Shown here piece after piece: positions 27,309-34,104 of a stretch of DNA of 43,507 bases; position 1 is the stretch's first letter, and every line of letters begins with the position of its first letter. The notes under the pieces were generated by a model that was given only the letters and a program-made list of their open reading frames with translations, ran no database searches and was not told where the DNA came from. The stretch comes from Verrucomicrobiaceae bacterium (GTDB taxonomy: Bacteria; Verrucomicrobiota; Verrucomicrobiia; Verrucomicrobiales; Verrucomicrobiaceae). The stretch spans positions 1-43,507 of the forward strand of contig JAIXZA010000047.1 in the NCBI GenBank assembly GCA_027489965.1, read 5' to 3'. A program made the translations under genes and the position numbers.

Positions 27309-28613
27309 TTAGATTCTCCATCCATCACGAGCAGATGGGCCACTCATCAATAAGGAGGCTTCTTCATCGCCAAGGATGCTCCGCGAGCTGGGATCAATCG
27401 TTAGATTGCGGTTCAAATGCAGAGCGATGTTGCCATAGTGCATGGCTTCAGTGAGTCGGCCTCCATAGGCGAAGCTAGAGCGGCAGGCCTCCTGGCCTTT
27501 GATGGCAAGCAGCCAGTTGTCCCAATGGTCCGAGCGCTTGAGATTCAGCTTCGGCAGAGTTGATGCCATCTCACGCATCTTCAGCTCCGGGATCACGCGT
27601 GGCGTGCCTGCGTGGGTGCTCATGAGCACCGTGGCCTTACTGCCACGAATGATCGTTCCGCCCTCAGGAAACTTGCGTTCGGCTTCCAGTTCAGGTGGGC
27701 GCGGCATGGCATGATTTTCGCCATGGAACCAATGCAGCTTGAACTCGCGCCGTGTGGACGTGGCCGGGAAAGTGAAGGTCAACCGCACCGTTTTGGGAAA
27801 CGAAAGCTTGCTTGGCCCTGAGGACTCAATCTCGACCTTGCTCGGACAATTCAGCGCCCACACATGAAAAGGGGCATCCATGTTATGACAGGCCCAGTCA
27901 CCCAGCGTGCCGCAGCCAAACTCAAACCATGCCCGCCACGCGCCGGGTAGATACTTCGGGCTATAGGGCACCATCGCTGCGGGGCCGAGCCATTGATCCC
28001 AGTCCAGCCCCGCTGGCACAGCAGATGCCGCAGGCCGCTCATCAGGCACGCTCCACTTTGGACCCGCCCAGGCATAGGCCTCATTCACCTCACCCATGAT
28101 GCCCGCCTTGGCCCATTCTTCGAGCATGAGAATGCCTCCGCCTGAGTGGCCTTGATTGCCCATCTGGCATGCGAGGCCGGTTTTCTTTTCCAGTGCCATG
28201 AGATCCCGCGCCTCCGCGATGCTGTGCGTGAGCGGCTTCTCCAGATACACGGGCTTTCCAGCCAACATGCAGGCCTTGGCATTGAAATGATGCGTGTGAT
28301 CCGGTGTGGAGATGATAACGCCATCAAGCGCCTTCCCGTGGCGGTCCAGCATCTTTCGGAAGTCGGAATAGAAAGGCACGTCCGGCTTCGCTTGTCGTGA
28401 CTGCGTAGCGCGTTTTTCATCCACATCCGCAAAGGCCGCATGATTCACCAGCGGATTCTCCAACAAACTCTGCACGGCATGCCAGCCTTTACCACCCGCA
28501 CCGACAAAACCAATATTCAGCTTCTCATTGGCTCCAAAAACGGAACGTGGAAGGAATTGAATCCCCGCAAAAGCGGCTGCGGATTTGCTGAGGAAGAGGC
28601 GGCGATTAGGCAT
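27309..28613 (-). CDS. Tat-exported Gfo/Idh/MocA-family oxidoreductase
   Basis: A 434-residue NAD(P)-dependent sugar oxidoreductase with an N-terminal twin-arginine signal (PNRRLFLSKSAAAFAGIQF), so it is folded and loaded with cofactor before export. The Rossmann domain begins KLNIGFVGAGGKGWHAV; the catalytic-lysine motif is YLEKPLTHS, and VIISTPDHTHHFNAKACMLA is the family hallmark. The C-terminal alpha/beta domain follows. The Zymomonas glucose-fructose oxidoreductase is a known precedent for a periplasmic enzyme with tightly held cofactor. It lies between a secreted DUF1080 gene (24 bp away) and a jelly-roll gene, which suggests sugar oxidation followed by 3-keto-glycoside cleavage in the periplasm. 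Confidence 0.92.
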   Translation of the reverse strand: MPNRRLFLSKSAAAFAGIQFLPRSVFGANEKLNIGFVGAGGKGWHAVQSLLENPLVNHAAFADVDEKRATQSRQAKPDVPFYSDFRKMLDRHGKALDGVIISTPDHTHHFNAKACMLAGKPVYLEKPLTHSIAEARDLMALEKKTGLACQMGNQGHSGGGILMLEEWAKAGIMGEVNEAYAWAGPKWSVPDERPAASAVPAGLDWDQWLGPAAMVPYSPKYLPGAWRAWFEFGCGTLGDWACHNMDAPFHVWALNCPSKVEIESSGPSKLSFPKTVRLTFTFPATSTRREFKLHWFHGENHAMPRPPELEAERKFPEGGTIIRGSKATVLMSTHAGTPRVIPELKMREMASTLPKLNLKRSDHWDNWLLAIKGQEACRSSFAYGGRLTEAMHYGNIALHLNRNLTIDPSSRSILGDEEASLLMSGPSARDGWRI

Positions 28614-28637
28614 GAGGTGCTGAGAAGGTGTTGAAGG

Positions 28638-29384
28638 TTAGCGCGAAGGCTGGAACCAAATATTGCGGAAGCGGACGGGATTGAGGTGATCTTGAAACTT
28701 CAGCGTGCCAGCCTGCACGGAGCCAGGAAACTCCAACCGATCCTGCACGAGCACGTTGTTGTGCTTCACCGTGATGGTGGCGGGTTGCGTGACCTTGCCC
28801 TTTTCCACCTTGGCACGCTGGATGAAGATGTCGTAGCTCTGCCACAGTCCGGGACCGCGCGAGGCATTGACCAAAGGCGGCTGGCGCTTGTAAAAAGCTG
28901 CTGCCTGACCATCGTGATAGGTCTTGTTGTTGTAGGAATCCAGCACTTGCAGTTCAGGGAAGCCCTCAATAAATACGCCACTATTGCCGCGCCCCTGACC
29001 ATTGCCTTTGACTTCCGTTGGTGTGGCCCACTCGATGTGCAGGTGACCACTCGTGATGAGTGGCTCCTTGGTGGAAATCATGCCTGTGCGCGGCACCACC
29101 TCCATGTAGCCGCCCTCGATCCTCCAACGAAATCGATCCGTTTGATCAGCGTCTTTCTTATCGGGCAATTGCTTCCAAGCCGTGGCGTCTTTACCATCAA
29201 AAAGCCTGACCGCACCTTCAGGGGCAGACACAAGTTGACCGTCATACTTAGGTTCCACCACAGGTGGTTCTGGCCAGACTTTCTCAGGAGACTTGGGTGC
29301 TGGTTTTGCAGGCCCTTTGGCATCATCAGCGATGAGGTCAACAGACGACAGCAGAGCAAAAAGAAGGAGGAGAATTTGTTTCAT
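28638..29384 (-). CDS. Secreted DUF1080 protein, candidate 3-keto-glycoside hydrolase
   Basis: A 248-residue protein with a Sec signal peptide (MKQILLLLFALLSSVDLIA). It has the DUF1080 jelly-roll pattern: VRLFDGKDATAWKQLPDKKD, HLHIEWATPTEVKGNGQGRG, NSGVFIEGFPELQVLDSYNN, LWQSYDIFIQRAKVEKGKVT and the closing LNPVRFRNIWFQPSR. Described members cleave 3-keto-glycosides produced by a sugar C3-dehydrogenase. Here the neighbour upstream in the window coordinates (27309-28613) is exactly such an oxidoreductase type, and both are exported. It is 11 bp downstream of the DUF993 gene. It is a shorter relative of the protein at 8176-8994. Confidence 0.9.
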   Translation of the reverse strand: MKQILLLLFALLSSVDLIADDAKGPAKPAPKSPEKVWPEPPVVEPKYDGQLVSAPEGAVRLFDGKDATAWKQLPDKKDADQTDRFRWRIEGGYMEVVPRTGMISTKEPLITSGHLHIEWATPTEVKGNGQGRGNSGVFIEGFPELQVLDSYNNKTYHDGQAAAFYKRQPPLVNASRGPGLWQSYDIFIQRAKVEKGKVTQPATITVKHNNVLVQDRLEFPGSVQAGTLKFQDHLNPVRFRNIWFQPSR

Positions 29385-29395
29385 AGCATTGATGT

Positions 29396-30514
29396 TTAAA
29401 ATTGAATCCCTAACCGCTCCGCCACCCGTTTGGGGCGACGCAGAGCCGCAGCCATACGCGAAGCTTCATCAGCGCCACGCAGGTCCTTGCAGGCTGGGTG
29501 AGCCTCAGGGGATGCGATGATGCCGAGATTGTGCAGGACATGAGCGGTACTGTGCTTGTAAGCAGAGGCACTCATGTTCGCATCCAAACGGAAAACTTGG
29601 TCTTCCAACGATTGGAAGGCTTCAAAAACTTTATAGACTCGGGTGTCGAAGCGACCTGTGCCGGTGGTGAATTTCTTCGCGACTGAGTCGTCATTCAGCC
29701 ACATATCCTTCGCTGCACAGATCAGCGGAGCCCCACTGACGGCTGCACCGATGAGCAATGGCAACCCCAGTTTGATCGCGGTGGCAATGCCGAAGTCGTC
29801 GCCACTGTGCGGGGCGAAATCGAGACCGAGGTCGCGGCACATCGCAGCCCAGTAGAGAAAGTGCGGCTCGTCCAAGGTACTGATTTTGCCACCGACAAAC
29901 TTCGGATGAATGGCGAGCTGATGCAGCAACCAAGGACCAAACGGACGAGCCCAGGGCACAAAGGCTGGCTCCAAGGCATGAACGATACCCGGACGAATGA
30001 GCCACTTCGCGATTTCATAATAAGCATCGCGACAAGGCTCCGGCTCCAACGCACTCAGCCACTTCGAGGTCATGATCATCACCTCGCAGTTATCATGCTG
30101 CTGCACGATGTCGATCAACGGACGATACCGCTCAACCTTGAAACAGGTGTCATCCTGAGCACCTCGAGCCGTGACGCCTGCGATGAACTTCGTGGTCGGA
30201 AACTCCGCACGGAAGCGGCGCAGGACTTCGGCATAAAGTGCATCATCGAGATCGAAGATGTAGCCCGTGTCTGCATTGAGAACGACGACGAGTTCCACGC
30301 CAAAATGATCTGCCGTTGCCTGCATCCAGCGGATACTTGCGACGAATCCCTCCCAGTCCGGCTTCTGATCGCGGAACGGCAAAAGTGCCGCTGCGCAGAG
30401 GCGTGGCTTGGAACTGTGGTCGATGAGTTCTTCCTCGCCCGTCCAAGCCCACTTGGTGTCTTGCCAAGAGGTAGTCGGTGAGAGGTCTTCAGGTTTGGAG
30501 ATGAGTGATTTCAT
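29396..30514 (-). CDS. DUF993 family, dihydrodipicolinate-synthase-like aldolase
   Basis: A 372-residue cytoplasmic protein of the DUF993 family, which resembles the TIM-barrel aldolase/dehydratase group including dihydrodipicolinate synthase. Conserved-looking segments are CAAALLPFRDQKPDWEGFV, FIAGVTARGAQDDTCF and HPKFVGGKISTLDEPHF; in the last the Lys after GG (about Lys210) is in the place of the Schiff-base lysine. The ATG at 30514 removes 12 odd residues of the longer frame. It is followed 11 bp later by the DUF1080 gene and preceded by a Gfo/Idh/MocA gene, a pairing that recurs in this phylum as far as I recall. It could cleave or dehydrate a keto-sugar acid; the substrate is unknown. 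Confidence 0.85.
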   Translation of the reverse strand: MKSLISKPEDLSPTTSWQDTKWAWTGEEELIDHSSKPRLCAAALLPFRDQKPDWEGFVASIRWMQATADHFGVELVVVLNADTGYIFDLDDALYAEVLRRFRAEFPTTKFIAGVTARGAQDDTCFKVERYRPLIDIVQQHDNCEVMIMTSKWLSALEPEPCRDAYYEIAKWLIRPGIVHALEPAFVPWARPFGPWLLHQLAIHPKFVGGKISTLDEPHFLYWAAMCRDLGLDFAPHSGDDFGIATAIKLGLPLLIGAAVSGAPLICAAKDMWLNDDSVAKKFTTGTGRFDTRVYKVFEAFQSLEDQVFRLDANMSASAYKHSTAHVLHNLGIIASPEAHPACKDLRGADEASRMAAALRRPKRVAERLGIQF

Positions 30515-30530
30515 GGAGATAGTTGAGAAT

Positions 30531-30594
30531 GGCTGCGGCTTTAGCCGCATCTGTACTGCTTTGAAGATCCAGCTAAAGCCGAAACGACGCTATT
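30531..30594. repeat. Dispersed GGCTTTAGC...GCTAAAGCC hairpin, copy 1
   Basis: GGCTTTAGC (30537-30545) and GCTAAAGCC (30572-30580) are perfect complements. A second local palindrome, TGCGGCT TT AGCCGCA, lies at 30534-30549. The right end supplies the stop codon of the oxidoreductase gene at 30593. A same-orientation relative is at 31877-31928; both share CTGYGGCTTTAGCYGCA and CTAAAGCCGA...ACGCTA. Confidence 0.7.
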
Positions 30595-31747
30595 AGACCA
30601 GCGGCTCCACTGGCAGCCACTTGCGCTGTTCCCAACTCTGCAGGCCAAGCTCCGCAAGCTGCACTCCTTTTGCGCCTTCACGCAGCGACCATGGAAACGG
30701 AGTCCCTACGGCGACATGCTTCAAGAACTCCTCCCACTGGATCTTGAAAGCGTTGTCATAGGTCGTGGTATCCGGCACTTCCTGCCAGCCATCGAAGAAG
30801 TTGATCGGCTGATCAATATCAGGGTTCCAAGTCGGACGAGGCGTGGTTCCCGCTGCCTGCACCCAGCATTTCCGCAAGCCCACGATAGCGCTGCCATGAG
30901 TGCCATCGACTTGCATGGTCAGCAGATCGTCACGACGTACCCGTACTGTCCAAGAGCTGTTGAACTGGCATACCACGCCGCCTTCGCATTCAAAGGTCGC
31001 GTAGCAGGCATCATCGCTGGTGGCAGGATAGGCATTGCCTTTTTCATCGATGCGTTTTGGCAAATGCGTAGCTCCGAGACAGCTCACTGCCTTCACTTTG
31101 CCAAAGAGATCATCGATCACATAACGCCAGTGGCAGAGCATATCGACGATGATGCCACCGCCGTCTTCCTTGCGATAGTTCCAGGATGGACGCTGCGCAG
31201 GCTGGTCTGCATCTTCACCCGTGAAGACCCAGTAACCGAACTCGCCACGCACACTCAAAATTCGGCCAAAGAACCCTTGATCGCGCAGCATACGGAACTT
31301 GCGAATGCCAGAGAGCCAGAGCTTGTCCTGTACCACGCCATTCTTCACACCTGCATCCTCACACAGTTTCGCCAAACGCAGTGCCTCCGCCGATTCCACC
31401 GCTGTCGGCTTCTCACAATAAATCGCCTTCTTGGCCTTCACGGCCTTCTCGATGAAGCCTGCGCGCTGCAAGGTGCCGCTGGCATCGAAGAAGATTTCAT
31501 CCTCAGGATTCGCCAAGGCTGCATCCACATCGGTGGTGAACCGAGTGACGCCGGTGCGAGCTGCCAGCGCCGCCAGTTTGTCATGATTGCGTCCCGTCAA
31601 AATTGGGTCAGGCATCAGGATGAGATCCTCCCCGACTTTAACTCCGCCTTGATCACGAATCGCTTTGATCGAGCGAATGAGATGCTGATTGGTGCCCATG
31701 CGTCCGGTGACGCCGTTCATGATGATGCCGATTCGTTGTGTTTTCAT
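30593..31747 (-). CDS. Cytoplasmic Gfo/Idh/MocA-family oxidoreductase
   Basis: A 384-residue NAD(P)-dependent sugar oxidoreductase without an export signal. The Rossmann start is TQRIGIIMNGVTGRMGTNQH, the catalytic-lysine motif is IYCEKPTAVESAEALRL, and EDGGGIIVDMLCHWRYVIDD is the substrate-binding segment of the C-terminal domain. The first 41 residues of the longer frame to 31870 are unlike the family and would run into a repeat, so ATG 31747 is chosen. It is the first gene of the minus-strand cluster, 78 bp ahead of DUF993. It is flanked on both sides by copies of the same hairpin repeat. Confidence 0.9.
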   Translation of the reverse strand: MKTQRIGIIMNGVTGRMGTNQHLIRSIKAIRDQGGVKVGEDLILMPDPILTGRNHDKLAALAARTGVTRFTTDVDAALANPEDEIFFDASGTLQRAGFIEKAVKAKKAIYCEKPTAVESAEALRLAKLCEDAGVKNGVVQDKLWLSGIRKFRMLRDQGFFGRILSVRGEFGYWVFTGEDADQPAQRPSWNYRKEDGGGIIVDMLCHWRYVIDDLFGKVKAVSCLGATHLPKRIDEKGNAYPATSDDACYATFECEGGVVCQFNSSWTVRVRRDDLLTMQVDGTHGSAIVGLRKCWVQAAGTTPRPTWNPDIDQPINFFDGWQEVPDTTTYDNAFKIQWEEFLKHVAVGTPFPWSLREGAKGVQLAELGLQSWEQRKWLPVEPLV

Positions 31748-31876
31748 AAGTGAAGTAAGTGTGCTACGAGAACCCATGTCTAGCAGCTGGTAAATCAGTT
31801 CTTTCCGATGCTTATGAGCGGAAATAGTGATGATAAGCAGCCGACTGCTCACCCAAATGCTCCTCGCCAAAGTGAC

Positions 31877-31928
31877 TGTGGCTTTAGCTGCAGCGCTTCC
31901 CTGATTCGTCTAAAGCCGACGCTACTTT
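31877..31928. repeat. Dispersed GGCTTTAG...CTAAAGCC hairpin, copy 2
   Basis: GGCTTTAG (31880-31887) and CTAAAGCC (31910-31917) pair around 22 bases; CTGTGGCTTTAGCTGCA and CTAAAGCCGACGCTA match copy 1. It lies about 130-180 bp upstream of the oxidoreductase start and just beyond the end of the small membrane protein gene (31939). Confidence 0.65.
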
Positions 31929-31938
31929 AGGATGCCAC

Positions 31939-32121
31939 TCAATCCTCTCCCACCTTGAGAAAAGTACAGACGAGCAAGACGCCACCAACAGCCCACCCAA
32001 AGATCCATAGCGTGCCCGCAAAAAGTAAAAGAGCTGCATTCAAAGCAAGCACACCCAGGCAAAAGCCATACTTTGCTGGACGTGAGAGTTCAGCCCACCA
32101 GTCAATGATCGAATGAATCAT
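31939..32121 (-). CDS. Small membrane protein, 60 residues
   Basis: The ATG at 32121 gives MIHSIIDWWAELSRPAKYGF followed by two hydrophobic stretches, about residues 18-36 and 39-54, ending in a charged KVGED tail. I do not recognise a family. A longer frame from 32175 would overlap the end of the lactonase gene and is not preferred. It is 16 bp downstream of that gene, so it may be cotranscribed. Its membrane pattern and position support a real gene; its function cannot be told. Confidence 0.55.
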   Translation of the reverse strand: MIHSIIDWWAELSRPAKYGFCLGVLALNAALLLFAGTLWIFGWAVGGVLLVCTFLKVGED

Positions 32122-32137
32122 GCTGATTTTAAAACAA

Positions 32138-33277
32138 TCAATCCAAGGCCAAGAATCGCACGCAAACGCAGCCACCGACGTTCACTTTTTTACCCGTAAA
32201 GCTGAGTTTGCCGGTGGATTGATCGACTTTCATTAAGGCAGCTGTATTGCTGTTTTGATGGGCGACGATCATCCATTTGCCCGAGGGGTCGAGGCAGAAG
32301 TTACGAGGGATTTGGCCTTCAGCAGAGGCGTTTTGGATCAGGGTGAGCTTTCCGGTAGCAGGGTCACAGGTAAAGACGGCGATGGTATCATGCGTGCGGT
32401 TCGAAACATAAACAAACTTACCATTCGGATGCGCCACGGTTTCAGCGGTGCTGAGGCCTTTCATGCTGCGATCTGCCTCTGGGAGCGTAGAAACGGTCTC
32501 GACTTCTGTCAGGCTGCCTTTTTCAGCATCATAAGCAAAGGTGGTCACTGTCATGAGCATCTCATTGTTCACAAAGGCAAATTGACCATTCGGGTGGAAG
32601 GCAAAATGACGAGGGCCACTGCCTGGAGGAACCACACCATGACCATGAGCTTTGAACTGACCAGCAGTTGGATCGAGCTGGTAGATGAAGACTTTATCGA
32701 GCCCGAGATCACAGGCAAAACCATAGCGATTATCAGGGCTCACATTCATGCTATGGGCATGGGGCCCAGCCTGGCGCTTGGGATCGGAGCCACTGCCTTC
32801 ATGCTGGACAAAGGTCTTAGCTTCACTGAGTCCGCCATTGTCCAGAATAGAGTAGCCTGCCACGCTGCCGCCACCGTAGTTGGCGATCATGGCCATCTTG
32901 CCTGTCTTATCGACTGAGACATGACATGGGCCTGAGCCGACGGTGGAAGACTGATTGATGAGCGTCAGCTTGCCATCTGTCGGAGAAATCGTGAAGGCAC
33001 TGACGGCACCGCCCTTTTTATCGGCAGAACCCATTTCGCCAACAGCATAAAGATACTTCTTCGTGGGATGGATGGCTAAAAAACTCGGGCTCGCAGTCTC
33101 AACGGACAGTTCTGGATCGGTGAGGTCGCCCGTGGTGCTGTTAAAATCAGACTGGTAGATGCCTTTGCTGCCAGATTTGGCATTGGTATAGCAGCCGAAG
33201 TAAACTCGGAAGTGATCACCGGCAAAAGTGGATGTGGCCATGACGGCAAGGAACAAAGAGAGGGCAGTGCGTTGCAT
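32138..33277 (-). CDS. Secreted lactonase-type beta-propeller protein (6-phosphogluconolactonase-like)
   Basis: A 379-residue protein of the PF10282 seven-bladed propeller family, with a signal peptide (MQRTALSLFLAVMATSTFAG). Family features: RVYFGCYTNAKSGSKGIYQS, SFLAIHPTKKYLYAVGE, GPCHVSVDKTGKMAMIANYG, PHAHSMNVSPDNRYGFACDL with the HxH pair typical of this family, and GSGPRHFAFHPNGQFAFV. The cytoplasmic relatives hydrolyse 6-phosphogluconolactone; a secreted copy more likely acts on a free sugar lactone such as the product of the periplasmic PQQ sugar dehydrogenase at 16804-17991. That link is an inference. Confidence 0.9.
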   Translation of the reverse strand: MQRTALSLFLAVMATSTFAGDHFRVYFGCYTNAKSGSKGIYQSDFNSTTGDLTDPELSVETASPSFLAIHPTKKYLYAVGEMGSADKKGGAVSAFTISPTDGKLTLINQSSTVGSGPCHVSVDKTGKMAMIANYGGGSVAGYSILDNGGLSEAKTFVQHEGSGSDPKRQAGPHAHSMNVSPDNRYGFACDLGLDKVFIYQLDPTAGQFKAHGHGVVPPGSGPRHFAFHPNGQFAFVNNEMLMTVTTFAYDAEKGSLTEVETVSTLPEADRSMKGLSTAETVAHPNGKFVYVSNRTHDTIAVFTCDPATGKLTLIQNASAEGQIPRNFCLDPSGKWMIVAHQNSNTAALMKVDQSTGKLSFTGKKVNVGGCVCVRFLALD

Positions 33278-33321
33278 AGAAAAAAGCATACTGACAGAAA
33301 ACGCCGCTAAGCGTCAATTCC

Positions 33322-34050
33322 TCACTCAAAACTCGCGAGCTTCTTTTCATCCGACCAGACAACAACCACGCCGCCGCCAAAGGGAGCACCTAGTCGCGTG
33401 CCAACCTTAATTTGCGGCAAGTGGGACTGCAAAGCGCTCTGAACATCTTGACGCCGCGAGCGGACTCCTAGGACAAAGAGAGCCAAAGCGCCCATACCGC
33501 TGGCGGTCGCAAACGCGACGGCGAGCCGACGATGGTCGCGAGTGAAACTCTGATCCATCTTGGCCTGCTGCTGCTTGATCTCGCGCATTCCACGCAAGAG
33601 CTTTCCCATGAAGTCGGTGAGCCGTTGCTCGGGAGTCTTGTTTGCATCCGACATGATAGCACCGCCGGTTTGCATGAGAGTGGTCAAAGCGGAGGCCGAA
33701 TAGCGGTTCCAGATGCTGGATGAAAGAGACATCGCCGAGCGATCCGTCCCACGATCATAAGCCAAAAGAATGGCATCGTTCGTGCCGCTCCAGGCCTTCC
33801 GCAGATCCCGGGAAAAATATCTCACCGTCTGTCCAGAATCCAGAAAGGTGGAGGTCACCAGCCAGACATCACACCCCATGTCACGACGAAAGTTAGCCAT
33901 CTGTTCGACCAGCTTTTGATGAGTCTCTGAAGAAAGCGCGTGAGTATCGTCGAGAATCCCATCCGCCGGAGCCACCGGCACAGCCATGACCGATCCCGCG
34001 CAGAGAAGCGCAAAAATCATGAGCAGTCCGTGACGAGAAATCATGTCCAA
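33322..34050 (-). CDS. TPM-domain protein (YgcG/Psb32-like), membrane-anchored
   Basis: A 242-residue protein with a signal peptide or N-terminal anchor (MISRHGLLMIFALLCAGSVM), a TPM domain (about residues 30-150: GILDDTHALSSETHQKLVEQ, MGCDVWLVTSTFLDSG, DAILLAYDRGTDRSAMSLS) and a transmembrane segment at about 178-195 (ALFVLGV). Some TPM proteins are reported as phosphatases or in photosystem repair; most bacterial ones are uncharacterised. The last 45 residues carry a glycine-rich GTRLGAPFGGGVVVVWSD. Start may be at 34050 or 34044. It is about 45 bp upstream of the lactonase gene on the same strand. Confidence 0.78.
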   Translation of the reverse strand: MDMISRHGLLMIFALLCAGSVMAVPVAPADGILDDTHALSSETHQKLVEQMANFRRDMGCDVWLVTSTFLDSGQTVRYFSRDLRKAWSGTNDAILLAYDRGTDRSAMSLSSSIWNRYSASALTTLMQTGGAIMSDANKTPEQRLTDFMGKLLRGMREIKQQQAKMDQSFTRDHRRLAVAFATASGMGALALFVLGVRSRRQDVQSALQSHLPQIKVGTRLGAPFGGGVVVVWSDEKKLASFE

Positions 34051-34104
34051 AGCTGCATCAACTTTAGCCTAATGACAAGATGCTGATTATCTTTAAAAAT
34101 AAGA

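Noticed and set aside
29807..30481. Plus-strand frame of 224 codons opposite DUF993
   Set aside because: The DUF993 frame shows family motifs and consistent gene spacing; the opposite frame has no recognisable domain or start signal.
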